From assembly GCF_034702125.1 (NCBI RefSeq), contig NC_085876.1, positions 372,001 through 436,000 of the forward strand: 64,000 bases of DNA, read 5' to 3'. Below the pieces are notes generated by a model. It searched no databases and had not been told where the DNA came from. It saw only the letters and a list, made by a program, of their open reading frames with translations. The DNA comes from Engraulis encrasicolus (taxonomy: Eukaryota > Chordata > Actinopteri > Clupeiformes > Engraulidae). This document shows, one piece after another, positions 1-13,033 of this stretch. Each line of letters starts with the position of its first letter. Position 1 is the stretch's first letter. Both the position numbers and the translations under genes were made by a program.

Positions 1-83
1 CCTATCGAACATAATGTGAAAATGAGCAGATAAGTCACATCAAAACACTTCAAATACGCAGATCGGTTGTCATTCTTAATCAC

Positions 84-518
84 TGAATCACTCTCACCTC
101 TTCAGAAAATCAGCTTTGGCCTTAGGTGTATGTTTAGGGTCGTTTAGGGTCATGGAAAGCAACACAATGAAAAACAATGAAGGTCAATGAGAGATGGTGA
201 CATTTGCTATTCGTAGAGCAATACATGTTTAACTGTATGGTGTTGGGGGTGAAGAATATGAAAAAAAGAAAAATGGTGCATAAAGTGAAACATGGTATTG
301 ATATAGCTCTTATGAGGAGCTGCATGCATGGTGTTTGAGGGCTTTTATCATTGTATAAATCATTAAGTTAAACATGTATTGCTCTACGAATAGCGAATAT
401 GTCACCATCTCTCATTGATCTTGATTGTTTTTCATTGTGTTGCTTTACATGATTACAATGACCCTAAACATACACCTAAGGCCAAAGTTGATTTTTTTGA
501 AGAGGTGAGAGTGATTCT
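84..518. repeat. Foldback MITE-like element
   Basis: Two inverted arms of about 150 bp (about 84-238 and 362-518) pair around an AT-rich centre. The outer ends read GAATCACTCTCACCTCTTC on the left and its near-perfect complement on the right. A fragment of the same family lies at about 40112-40170. No coding content. It occupies the intron upstream of the first beta-catenin exon seen here. Confidence 0.75.
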
Positions 519-611
519 TTTCCCCAGACGTTTAATCAGATTTAAGTGAAAGTGCCATGTATACGTCGCAAAATAACTCTTAATCCGATCTATCTAAATC
601 TCATTTGGTTG

Positions 612-951
612 TAGGGATGCACCGATACCACTTTTTTTGAAAACCGATACATTAATGTATGTACTTGCCGATACAGAGTACCGATACCTATTACCACCAA
701 ATACAACGAAAATAAATGCATGGCCTTGTTTTTTTTCTACCTGTGATATTTTTTATTGTCCATTTCTATGTAGATTTAAATGTTAGTAAATGTATGAGGT
801 GGCACTTTTTTTCATGCTGCTTTCAAGTCCACAAAAAGTGATGAGATTTTGCATTGTTTCGTGTAATAGCAGTATCGTGCCTGGTATCGACAAGTGTTTG
901 ACGAGTACGAGTACGAGTATAATGAGCAGTATCTGTATCGGTGCATCCCTA
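612..951. mobile_element. Short hAT-like non-autonomous DNA transposon
   Basis: Perfect 16-bp terminal inverted repeats TAGGGATGCACCGATA (612-627) and TATCGGTGCATCCCTA (936-951) bound a 340-bp AT-rich element. Such ends are common in fish hAT-type elements. The flanks TTTGGTTG and GGAGGTTG agree only over their last five bases, so the 8-bp target duplication is decayed or absent. No transposase is present. Confidence 0.75.
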
Positions 952-954
952 GGA

Positions 955-990
955 GGTTGTGAGTTCGAATCCCACTCTGGTCCAAATTGA
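955..990 (+). repeat. tRNA-like (SINE) fragment
   Basis: A short stretch with a box-B-like GAGTTCGAATCCCACTC abuts the preceding hAT element. It looks like the 3' half of a tRNA-derived SINE head. It has no box A and cannot form a cloverleaf, so it is not a tRNA gene. Confidence 0.45.
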
Positions 991-1201
991 TTTTCAGATT
1001 TTATTATATAGGCCTAAATGTAGACCAATCAGAGCGCTAGTTTGTGTGTGCTGCCAGCGGTAAACTTTCGAGGCGCTTAGACTGTCACTTTTTTTTCTTT
1101 GACGAGTTTGCAGGTCTAATTACTGCAGGGTCTTATTTTTTTTGCAAAACTGTGTTTGCCAATAACACAAACGCATTACTAAATATGTAGAGAGATGTTG
1201 A

Positions 1202-2584
<1,383 letters not shown>

Positions 2585-3265
2585 TCAGTCAGATGACTTT
2601 TTTTTTAACTTTAATCCCTGCACTTCACTCTTCAATGTACCCTGTAGATTTCCATGCCACATTTTGGTGCCAACTCACCAGTTTATTTCTAACTTACCAG
2701 AAATAAAAACCCCTTCATTTTCAATGGGGTTTCAATTCTGTTAAGTTAGAATTAAGCTGGTGACTTAGCACCAAAACGTGGCATGGAAATCTACGGGATA
2801 TATTGAAGAGTGAAGTGTGGGTCACCAGATCAAACAGCTGACAGCAAAGCATCAAGGATGTCTGGCCTTCCATAATGCCCATGCAATGCCTCTGCCATTG
2901 ACCTCAATGTTAAACACACCATGGCAGTGATTAAGACAAAGACGATCCTAACCAAGTATTGAACATTGACATGTTATGTAGAAAGTACCAAATTTCAACT
3001 GATTTGATGTGACACAATTTTGTTTTGTTTTTTTCTGAAGAAAATTGTGACTTTATTACAATATTCTAATGATGTGAATTCCTCAATTCATGATTTTTTT
3101 GGAGCTGGAAGGCCAAAATATGTAAAAAATAAACAAATGAATGATTGGAATAGTTCAAAATGTGGGCAATGCATCTACAAGCCATGAAAGTTCAACATTC
3201 TTGATGGAATTGTTGAAATAAATCAACTTTTCTACTTATTCTAATTATATGGCCAGTACCTGTAT
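2585..3265 (+). repeat. Interspersed repeat with internal foldback (copy 1)
   Basis: About 680 bp shared with 39470-39990 and 41670-41960. It contains an inverted pair: CCCTGTAGATTTCCATGCCA near 2640, and GGCATGGAAATCTACGGG near 2780. The shared tail runs through GCTGACAGCAAAGCATCAAGG and an AT-rich 3' part with the landmark GAGCTGGAAGGCCAAAATATG. Class unknown; no coding capacity is visible. Confidence 0.8.
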
Positions 3266-4224
<959 letters not shown>

Positions 4225-4236
4225 TAAAAACTTAGA

Positions 4237-4453
4237 ACTAGGCACACCAAATAATCGTATAGGAGAGAAAGATATCCCATACTCTGCCCGTCTAATGCAA
4301 AGGAGTGTGCTCAAATTCGGTCTCCTAAGGGGGTGTTGTCCCCTAGCCTCGCGAGCCATCCTACGTACTTCCGGCAAAGGATTGGCTCCACTACGGTAGT
4401 CTGGCTGTGCTTCTCTGTGGAGTGCCTGGAGCTGTAGGATTTTGATCGCAAAC

Positions 4454-4506
<53 letters not shown>

Positions 4507-4975
4507 CCCCCCCCCCCGTGACAATGATGTACACATCTGCGCCAGAGCCATTGGTCTGCGCTATGTTGTTGTTGAGTCACTGCCGGCAATTGGGTGAGAG
4601 GTGTCCAATAATGTCCAATAATTCCAATAAGTCCATAACTGAGTGCAAACTTCCTGTTTCCTGCAATCGCTTCAGAGCAAACAAATGCCAGACCATAAAT
4701 ACGAAATGAAATGGTAGTATTATGGGATGGTCAGTACCAGGCTAGTTGTCCCTTACTACTACTACTTTTTTTGTGTGGTGTTTGCACAAGAAGTGTGCTA
4801 CCGCCAGCTACCTCGGCAAGGGAACTCCCATTTATTCTCAACCTCAAGACTCCGAAGGTCTCCTAACCGAAATTCCTCTAAAGGGGTGTTTACCCGACAT
4901 CACATGGATAACGGAAAAGAACGAGCCGGAAGTATCTTTCTCTCCTATATGATTCTTTCGGCACACGCTTGGGTT
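4237..4975. repeat. Foldback element with long poly-C core
   Basis: Inverted ends: AATAATCGTATAGGAGAGAA (about 4250) and TATCTTTCTCTCCTATATGA (about 4933) are near complements, with further pairing through CTAGGCACACC on the left and GGCACACGCTTG on the right. The interior carries a homopolymeric C tract and moderately GC-rich sequence. It is a non-autonomous DNA element inside a beta-catenin intron; no transposase was seen. Confidence 0.6.
4455..4517. repeat. Poly-C / poly-G tract
   Basis: A run of about 51 consecutive C, then a single G and 11 more C. On the minus strand this is poly-G with quadruplex potential; the plus strand could form an i-motif. Homopolymers this long are often misassembled, so the exact length is unreliable. 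Glycine-rich open frames through it are artefacts. Confidence 0.9.
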
Positions 4976-5384
4976 GCGGTTCATAGGCCACGTGTGTACA
5001 CCAACTTCAGACACATGCTGATTAATGGAAGCTATATTCAATTGTAAGGTACAACACCTTGACAATGGTTATGGAATGTCTGAAACCAGGACATTTTGAT
5101 CATGTTTTGTGTAAACCAGGACATTTCAGTGTCCGCCAATGGACCTTTGACAGGGCAGGGGGCGTGGTCACACATCGAATGTCTCCTGTTCACTGTAATA
5201 ATTTTACTTGACAGTTCATATCTGCAACGTTGGGAGTGGGACAGGGGCAGCCCCATTTTGAGTGTTTTTTTAGGGGCCAAGCAGCGAAGCTGGCGAAGGC
5301 CACTTTAGTGTTTGTACCTTTTTCTTATCTTATTAGTTTTTTTCTTCTCCTTAGGGAGTCTATGGCAGCCCATAGAACTGTACA

Positions 5385-6610
5385 TAGGAAAATGCTGAAA
5401 ATCGGCAAACAGATTCTAGACAGCCTCAGCATCCCCCACAATAATTTATAGCCCCCCATCCTGAACCCTCTAGCGCCACCAGCAGGCCAAAGTTGCAGGT
5501 ACATCGCTGTCAGTAACATTTGAACCGTAGGTCCAATTTTCAAAACCAAGACGAATCCAACCCACCCTATGACGTCATTTTCCGCTATGTTGATTTTCTG
5601 CCATTTTGAATTTTGTGAAAAACACTAAAAATGGATCTCTTCCCTCAATTTCTCACCAATTTTTCTGAAAGTCTGTATATAGCATATCTGGACTGAGCCT
5701 CACAAAAGTCATGCCCTTAATGTTTAATATCTTTTATTGTTTGGCCGTGACAGTCAATCAAATGCATCCTAAAAGTTGTGAAACAGTAATTGAGGTCATG
5801 TCTCAGCAACTGTTTGTTGGATTCTGCTAAGATTTCTAACACATGTAGAGGTCCATCCCATGATCTCCCACAAAAAAATCCAGGTCTCCACCCCAACCCT
5901 CTAACGCCACCAGCAGGCCAAACAATTTCTGCTTGCAAATTGTAACCGTAGCTCCGACTTTCAAAACTGTGGTATTCCTAAAATCCTTGGGCTAAGTCGA
6001 ATCCAACGCACCCTATGACGTCGGTGTATAGCATCTCTGGACTGAGCCTCACAAAATGTATGCTTTTTTTTATTATCTTAAATCGTTTGGCAATAAGAGC
6101 AAATTAAACGCATCCTAAAACACGTCAAACAGGAAGTGAGGTCATACAAGTATCTCAGCAACTTTTTTTGGAATCTGCTAAGATTTCTAACACACACAGA
6201 GGTCCATCCCATGACCTCCCACAAAAAAATCCAGGTCCCCCACCCCTTAAAGTTGTAATGGGGTTGGGAGGGGCTGGGAGGCTGGGGGAGAGGGCAATGA
6301 GACACTCTGGAGCATATAGCGATGGCTCATTGTCTCCATATGCCCATCACACATAGGCCTACACATTTCATGCATTTCAGCAAGGCATACACATGTCATG
6401 CATTTCAGCATATGGACATTGATTATTTACTAAAGCCTATTTGGTGCATACTTGGTGCACAAAAAATGCAGGTCTCTAGCTCTAACTCTCTAGCGCCACC
6501 AGCAGGTCAAAGTTTTAACTATATTTATGCCTGTATCTTGTGAACCGTACAGCCGATTGTCAAAGTCTTGGTATGCCTAGAATCCTTACTGTGCGTGCCT
6601 ATGACATTTT
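5385..6610. repeat. Cluster of a CCACCAGCAGG-containing interspersed repeat
   Basis: At least three related blocks share the landmark CTCTAGCGCCACCAGCAGG (near 5470, 5900 and 6490), followed by TGAACCGTA and TTTTCAAAAC-like segments. A further shared motif is GAGGTCCATCCCATGA (near 5845 and 6200). This is a tandemly arranged or locally duplicated repeat of unknown class. The stretch 4976-5384 before it shows no clear element, apart from two short ACCAGGACATTT repeats near 5080-5130. Confidence 0.7.
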
Positions 6611-7030
6611 GCCTTGTCAGATCTGTCTGTTGCCGTGGCGACTTGGGCTGGGACAGACTGACTTGCCTGCTTGGCCCCGTTTCGCTGCTTGCAGATATTG
6701 TTGTTGTTGCAGTCACACATGTAATATGAAAATACATCGTTTTTTTCTGTATGTGTTTACAATGCCTATAGTATAGCCATAGCAATAGAAGTCTATGGTT
6801 CCAAACAAAACATTATCAAATGTGCTTATAAAGCACTTTTAGAATTAATGTAAAGTTCACCAGAGTGCAAGAAGTCCATTTCATTCTGTCCATTGATCAC
6901 TTGAAACTTGATGCTAATGGCACCATTTAATTCGAGTGATTGTGCTGCACTATGCTAATACTGTAATGCCAATGCTAAATTACTGAACACACTGAGAATA
7001 AAATGATATGCACATTAATGTTTAACGCTT
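6611..7030. other. Intron sequence, no feature seen
   Basis: AT-rich intron. Short open frames in both directions show no conserved motif. Confidence 0.5.
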
Positions 7031-7400
7031 GGAAATACTGCAAATATGAGAAACAGGGGTGGACTGTTCTGGAGGGTTTTTCAGTAGTTTGTTTCCAGAA
7101 TGTAAGCTGCTTATTCAGATGTTTTCTTTTTGATCAATATTTGCCACCATCATCAATTTCAAAGTATTCTTTGACTTGGAAATGTACACTTTTCGTGTAT
7201 GAACAGGGGGATCTCCTCCATGTCCACCATTTTGAATTGATAGTCATATAGACATCTTTGGGTGCAAAACCCACTGTGCTTAAATATAGTAAATATTAGT
7301 TTATTGTTTGGGACATATTCATGAAAAGAACAAGTTTGTAAATTGGGCATACATCAACATTAACAGCTAAAATTAATTATTAGCAATTTTGAAAACAAAA
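7031..7400 (+). repeat. Degenerate copy of the TTAA-flanked MITE family
   Basis: Contains diagnostic interior segments of the family: AGTTTGTTTCCAGAATG, CCACCATCATCAATTTC, AAGTATTCTTTGACTTGG and GGGGGATCTCCTCCATG. The terminal repeats are eroded, so the boundaries are approximate. Confidence 0.7.
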
Positions 7401-8613
7401 ACTAATTCTGTATTGCATCCATTCAGTTATCTGATGACAAACGTGTAAAAAGACGATACTAAATGACATTGAACCATTCAATGACTCAAAGAAATGTCAA
7501 TATGTTCAAATAATGTAAATGCTTTTTTAAATCCTTACAATAACAAGCATGTGTCCAACATTTTTCACTAGCCTATATGTTATCGGAACCATTTTCATTT
7601 GAATTATTTTCTTGAATGAGTGCATAGAATACTACAATGTTTTTAATTTCGAATTAGTAATTCTGAATTAAATAGTTCCACTTGCATTGCACTTTCATTT
7701 AATTCCGAATTGTTAAGTGTTTACATGATGTTTTCAAAGGGGAATTGAGCTTTATTCAGAATTTAATGGAGTTAACCCTTTGAGGAATAAGGATTTTCCT
7801 CCAGATCTTCTTAAATTTTACTCACTCTACAGACCCCATAGAAGTCGGTGTTAAAAATGTTGCAATGTCCTTATGACATCATAAGAGACAGTCTGTATAA
7901 GGACACGGAAAACTTCAGAAGGCGCCCATAGGAGTGAACTGGGGCAATTCGCTACACTAATATGGTGCGTGCTTGCACATATCCCACCTCTCCGGCAACA
8001 AGATCGAATTGCTTGCTGAGCTGCGCTGTCAATTATCAAATCATCTAACGCCTCAACGCGTAAGCTTTTATGAGTGCCCAAACCCAATCGGTATGCCCTC
8101 AGAATCTGCTTCCGCTGGTCGGTTGCTGATGACATTAGCATTTCACATCGGGTAGCTACTCGTCAGGTTGCAACAGAATCCGCGCCCACTTGATCCCACA
8201 GACTGCGACGCAGAACGTGTCAAGAAATTCGGTGCATGTACAGTTCAACACATCAGTAAGAAAATGATGATTTGCAGCATTGCTTTCATATATACGGCCA
8301 ATCTGAGAGAGCCATTATAAACTAGTTTTCATTGCGATTCCAACCATATGGGTTGTGGGTCGCCCCGTTGTTCCAATTCTGTGTAATCTTTCTTTTTGGG
8401 ACGCCCATGGTCTTACTAATCTGAAATTGCAACCCTGAGGCGTAGCCAAGATGGCCGCTCAGTGAAAGGACTTATTGTAAGTGACTTTGGTAATAATGAG
8501 AACACAACATTTTGGCAAAATTCTAATCACATATTTATGATAGTACTCCTCAAAGGGTTTTAAGTTGGAATTGAATGTTCCATGTAACCGAGGCCAATGT
8601 GTTTGTGTCTTAG
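7401..8613. other. Intron sequence with AT-rich repeat fragment
   Basis: About 7640-7770 carries GAATTAGTAATTCTGAATTAA and TTTACATGATGTTTTCAAAG, a palindromic AT-rich repeat related to 34425-34790. The rest (7771-8613) shows no recognisable exon before the next acceptor cttag. Confidence 0.5.
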
Positions 8614-8674
8614 ACTGGTGACATGACTCTCGAGATGGGGGCCCAAGGGGACCCACTGGCCTACAGACCTGACG
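8614..8674 (+). CDS. ctnnb1: Beta-catenin coding exon (start of C-terminal tail)
   Basis: A 61-nt exon reading TGDMTLEMGAQGDPLAYRPD plus one base of a split Asp codon. The human counterpart is [20 protein letters not shown], so this part of the transactivation tail is recognisable but more diverged than the armadillo exons. The acceptor is gtcttag and the donor gtaaga, both strong. It enters on a codon boundary and leaves in phase 1, as in other vertebrate beta-catenin genes. Confidence 0.95.
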
Positions 8675-8789
8675 GTAAGAGGCAGAGTAGAATCTGCTTT
8701 CTTCATGTTTATTGAAGCTTTTATAGTGTAATATGTTGCCATATTTGAAAATTGTCTTTTGATTGAAGGTGTGTGGGGGTGGGGGTTGC

Positions 8790-8830
8790 ATGATATTACG
8801 TTACACTACACTTTTATCCAAAGCATCTTA
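8790..8830 (-). repeat. L2-type tail fragment
   Basis: The stretch TTACACTACACTTTTATCCA is the reverse of the fish L2/SINE 3' tail (AGTCGCTTTGGATAAAAGCG type). It is a truncated fragment in the intron before the last beta-catenin exon. The rest of 8675-9235 holds nothing I recognise. Confidence 0.45.
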
Positions 8831-9235
8831 GTTACTACAGGGTTTTGGGGGTGGTACCCGTAAGACAAGACAACTACTTTCACCCTTGGACGTACTGTAT
8901 TTTATTGCACAGTACAGTGCCAATTTTCCAAACGCATGAAATATGTAACTGTGGTGTTCCAGCACAATTCGTCCCCCTCAAGGCTGCAAACTTGCCACCT
9001 CCTAGTCAACGCATCGGTTCGGAATGGGAGGCACAGTACGATACCGCTGAGCTAAAGGGCCGGTCCGATAGCACATTACTACCGCACTGTATGAGGCTTC
9101 GGGAGGGAGGTTTACTAATTTTCCACGCCATACTGCTAGTTGGCCTCGCAAACTTTTTTACTTAACATTAACTTAACATTCCTCGCCACACTGCTAGTTG
9201 GTCGCTGTTACACATCTGTCTGTCTGTCCGTCCAG

Positions 9236-9435
9236 ATCCCAGCTTCCGTGGCTACCCCGGCTACGGTCAGGACAGCCTGGGCATGGACGCCATGCTGGAG
9301 CACGACTTGGCTGTGCCCCACCCGGCCGACTACCCCGTGGACGGCCTCCCAGACCTCAGCCACAACCCCGAGCTGATGGACGGCTTGCCACCCCAGGACT
9401 CCAACCAGCTGGCGTGGTTCGACACGGATCTCTAA
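9236..9435 (+). CDS. ctnnb1: Beta-catenin C-terminal coding exon and stop codon
   Basis: Completes the split Asp codon and encodes the acidic C-terminal transactivation tail, including [40 protein letters not shown] and [12 protein letters not shown], then TAA at 9433-9435. The final DTDL is the PDZ ligand typical of beta-catenin and absent from plakoglobin. Compared with human, the SFHSGGYGQ region is shortened to GYPGYGQ and the [10 protein letters not shown] segment differs, so this may be the faster-evolving fish paralogue. The acceptor is gtccgtccag. The UTR begins at 9436 and holds a good splice donor (ACCG then gtaagt at about 9466), so the 3' UTR is probably spliced. The last seven codons are duplicated 183 bp downstream. 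Confidence 0.96.
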
Positions 9436-9593
9436 ACGATATGGGGCGGGGGTGAACTCATACCGGTAAGTGTGTATAATGATGACGAGCACTCTGAGAT
9501 TACAACCTGGCCCTCCTGGCCAACAACACTAAATGCTTGTTATTGTGTGCATGTGTTTGGTCTCCCCGCCATAAGAGACGCACACATGTGGGT
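9411..9593 (+). repeat. Tandem duplication unit 1 (stop-codon region plus 3' UTR)
   Basis: Runs from the codons AWFDTDL-stop through the UTR and its splice donor to ATAAGAGACGCACAC. It is repeated from 9594 with an offset of 183 bp. Shared landmarks are GGCGTGGTT, CTCATACCGGTAAGTG, GAGCACTCTGAGAT and ACAACCTGGCCCTCCTGGCC. Confidence 0.85.
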
Positions 9594-9653
9594 GGCGTGG
9601 TTTGACACGGTTCTCTAAATGACAGGGGGGGCTCATACCGGTAAGTGGGTATA

Positions 9654-10197
9654 GAGCTTGAAAGTGACGTCATCTCCTCCGTTTTCATGGGACATCAGGA
9701 CATTTTAGCTGAAAAAATTAGCATGTAATCCAATGGCGGTATTAAAATACTTCTCTCCCCATTGAATTGTCACGGGTGTGGGGCGCTGTGGCGCAGCACG
9801 CTAAGCCCCCCCACATTTGGGCTTGCATGCCCACGGGGACTCTCCCAATTGTTCTCTCTCCCAATTGTTTCCTGTCCACTCTCATATTGTACTGTCCTGT
9901 AATAATATAGCAAAGGCCCCTAAAAATACTTTAAAGATACAAAAGAATGGTACCACTGTTTTTTGTACCAAACACCAAACGATTTAGCTGGACGTGTTTT
10001 TTCACATTTTTCATGCAGACGACATCTGAACAAAATATCAATATTTTTGCATGAATAATGTTAAGTTCCTAAAACAGCATATTTGTAACCCAGCGCATAT
10101 AATGACTGAAATCATGATATTTACTCACTACTGTGCTGTTGGATAGTCGGCTAAGGTCCCGTGAACACGAAACTACATCACGTCCGCTTTCGAGCTC
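9654..10197. mobile_element. Non-autonomous DNA element with TATA target duplication
   Basis: Imperfect terminal inverted repeats of about 45 bp: GAGCTTGAAAGTGACGTCAT on the left, and the reverse of GAGCTCGAAAGCGGACGTGA on the right. The 4-bp TATA lies on both sides (9650-9653 and 10198-10201). The other tandem copy has a single TATA at 9475-9478, an internal record of the empty site. It carries a SINE at about 9775-9935. No transposase. Confidence 0.85.
9778..9935 (+). repeat. tRNA-derived SINE, family A (decayed)
   Basis: Starts GGGCGCTGTGGCGCAGCACG and ends with the family tail TCTCTCCCAATTGTTTCCTG then CTGTCCTGTAATAATA. It shares this tail with 14993-15142 and 13930-14078. It sits inside the TATA-flanked element. 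Confidence 0.65.
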
Positions 10198-11565
10198 TAT
10201 AATGATCATGAGCACTCTGAGATGACAACCTGGCCCTCCTGGCCGACACTATACTGTATGCATGTTATGGTGTGCGTGTGTTTGGCGTCCCCTCCATAAG
10301 AGACTCCAATATGCGGGTGCGCAAATATACACACAGGCTCCTTGCAATACCTGGCCCATTGCAATATCTGGGTGACGGCAGGTAATGATATTAATTTCAA
10401 TGTATCTAATAATAATGCAGTGTTCCAAATTATGATGCAAATGTCATTTTTCATGTCATCAGGCATTTGAGTACAAATCAAATGTTTTAAATGAACCTTC
10501 CAGTGATAAAATATGAATAAGTCAAAAACTAATAATGGTCTGTTCCAAATAATTAGGCAAAACAGAGTTTTAAAACTTATTAGTCTTGTGTGTACAACAT
10601 ATCTGAAAATGGTCCTCTGACATTAGAATTATTTGCACTTCTTAATGAAATTAAAAGCTTTTTTTTTTTTTTTTTTTAAATCGAATTGGTGAAGTTTTAT
10701 TACCGTACTACATTTGAAGCTGCTTCAGAGTACACACAGGTGGGCAGGGGGCAGTGAGAAGGATACAGTTGAGAGGATGTGGTGCTTAGTTGTCATTGGG
10801 GGCAATAGTCCATTTAAGTGTTTTGTTGACCGGCTTAGGGTGAGGTGCAGGGGGCATTTGTTCAAAAAAGGTTGAACCACCGAGATAAAGGCACAATAAG
10901 ATTTTTTTTTTTGCAACAAATACATCAGATTAAGAGGGCTTATGCTAATGGGTGAAGCAGGTGACGTTGGAAGCTGCTGGTACCTCTGGAGTCCAACAAA
11001 CACCAAGGTGTATGCAGTTATGCCTTGCCCACATCAAGAGCGAACTATGCTGCCTAGTAGCGGAGTTAGTAGAAGAAAGTTTCGTCTCTAATTCGCTTTA
11101 TTGGCTCTGGACGCGGCATTGACATGTTTGATTTAGCTAAGCACATAACGGCTTTGTTATGAACATTCCAATTGGTTTTTTGCCGAACCGCGTCATAGCT
11201 CATTACCATAATATTAGCTGACTTTTTATTGTTAAAATTCGCTCTGGACGCTCAGTTCACTTCGCTCCGGGTGAATTCGCTCTGGTAGCGTTGGTGTGAA
11301 CAAGGCATTCTGCCAACCTTGGCCAATGCCCACATGGAGAAACGACTCTTGTTGGTCTAGAAATACATGAAAACCATGTGCATAGGTGCCAGGTATTTGA
11401 AGTATGAGATGATGCATTGCCATGCATGAAGAGGATGTCATAGAAAGTATGGTCCTGATTTTTCTGTCATGGAGGAAAGTGATCAGTCATCAAACATCAT
11501 CTACGATTCCACCTGCCACCTCTTTGCTAATGACGAAGCCTTAATAGGACATGGTACCCATTCAC

Positions 11566-11771
11566 CAACCATTACATTACATTACAGCCAGCAGACACTT
11601 TTTAAAACAAAGCGACTTGCTTACAGTCATTGGTTACAGTCCCTGGAGCAGTGTGGGGTTAGGTCGGTGCCTTGCTGAAGGGCACCTGAGCCATCGAGTG
11701 AGATGGGTAGTGGAAGGGTGGGATTTGAACCGGCAACCCTCTGATCTAAAGCCCATCTCCTTAACCACGGT
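11566..11771 (-). repeat. tRNA-derived SINE with L2-type tail, family D
   Basis: Read on the minus strand: a tRNA head with box A-like GGTTAAGGAGATGGGC and box B GGTTCAAATCC, a body with GGGGTTAGGTC-type sequence (reversed), then an AAGTCGCTTTG tail and ATGTA repeats. The tail matches fish L2 LINEs, which presumably mobilised it. A related copy is at 42846-42962. Confidence 0.8.
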
Positions 11772-11991
11772 TTGAGGGATTCCAGAGCTACCAGCAGCTT
11801 CAAATGTCATATGTTTGAGTTTGTGTCTTTGTAATGGTATTTAGCATACGTTCCCTTATTCCAATTTATTTTTTTGGCAGAAATGTCTTAATCTGCACAA
11901 ACCTGTGTGTACTCTGAAACTGTTACAAATCTAGTAATACAACTTGACCATAAGATTTTTTTATTTTTGAAATGGCTTTTGATTTTGTTAA

Positions 11992-12351
11992 AGGTACACT
12001 GTGCAAGATTTTTAGTTGTTTATTTCCAGAATTCATGCTACCCATTCACTAATGTTACCTTTTTCATGAATACTTACCACCACCATCAAATTCTAAGTAT
12101 TCATTATGACTGGGAAAATTGCACTTTTCATAGATTAAAAGGGGGGATCTTCTCCATGGTCCGCCATTTGGAATTTCCAGAAATGGACATTTTTAGCTGC
12201 AAAAATGACTGTACTTGGGCCAAACTAGAAAATATTAGTTAATTACTTCGTAAACTTTCATCAAAAGATCGAGTTTGGCAATAGGCAACCCAGTTTCAAT
12301 GAGCAGCATAGTTGCAGTACCTTTTTTGACCATTTCCTGCACAGTGTACCT
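11992..12351. mobile_element. TTAA-flanked MITE, copy with both ends
   Basis: 360 bp bounded by TTAA on both sides (11988-11991 and 12352-12355). The terminal inverted repeats are AGGTACACTGTGC and GCACAGTGTACCT. It contains the family interior (CATGAATACTTACCACCACC, TTCTCCATGGTCCGCCATTT, AATGAGCAGCATAGTTGCAG). Non-coding. The TTAA flanks suggest piggyBac-type mobilisation, which is an inference. Confidence 0.85.
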
Positions 12352-12740
12352 TTAATTAAGACCTGCTAATAATTTTAATTTCACAAAGGACCATTCTCAG
12401 TTATAGAAGACTAAAATGTTTTCTTAATTTGCCTTCATCAGCATAAACCTGTGTAAGCTCTGAATCAACTACAAGTCTAGTAATGTAACATGAATTGTAT
12501 GATTTTCTTGGATAGAAATGGCTTTTGATCTCATTAATTAATATCAGCTAATGGTCTTTTTTTTATTCAGGACTTAACAACACTATAACTGTTTTGCATA
12601 ATTATTTGGAAGAGTTGGAACAGTAGATTTGAACTTTTCGCTGTTTGTTTGGGGGGGGGGGGGAATAAATTCATTGGGGATAAATGAAATTAGATATTCC
12701 AATGAAAAAAATGAATAATTCCTTGATTTGAAGTGTAGGA

Positions 12741-12835
12741 AACATGCCTGTGCCCATTCACTGCTGTTCCAATGCAGTGTCTGTACATGGTGGTGCCCAT
12801 TCACTGCTGTTCCAATGCAGTGTCTGTATATAGTT
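12741..12835 (+). repeat. 44-bp tandem duplication
   Basis: Two near-identical units of GCCCATTCACTGCTGTTCCA then ATGCAGTGTCTGTA lie side by side. This is a small local duplication with no other function seen. Confidence 0.85.
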
Positions 12836-13033
12836 GAGTCCAACCTGGGAACTCCCACACTGCCTTAAGTTCTACACAATCGTTACGATCTCAAAGATCT
12901 CACTTGTGATTAGGTCTGGTGGTAACCAGGCAAAGTTAAGTCCTATCTATGAAGGCATTTGTATTCATTCTCTATGTCTCTCTTTCTCATTTTTCAATTA
13001 TTTTATTTCATTTTTTTCTATCCTCCTCTCCAG

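Larger units (their letters stand above)
9594..10330 (+). repeat. Tandem duplication unit 2, split by a mobile element
   Basis: The unit is present as 9594-9653 and 10198-about 10330, interrupted by a 544-bp element. It still reads GCG TGG TTT GAC ACG GTT CTC TAA (AWFDTVL-stop), a decayed copy of the beta-catenin tail. It lies downstream of the real stop and is not expected to be translated. Confidence 0.85.
10418..12615. mobile_element. Probable mariner-like element with nested insertions
   Basis: Outer ends are near complements: CAGTGTTCCAAATTATGATG on the left, and TTTTGCATAATTATTTGGAA on the right (about 12590). The interior repeats a block in inverted and direct copies (landmark GTGTACTCTGAAACTGTTAC near 11905, a related block near 12450, and its reverse near 10725). 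It contains a SINE (11566-11771) and a TTAA-flanked MITE (11992-12351). A poly-T run lies at about 10660. No intact transposase is visible. Confidence 0.5.
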
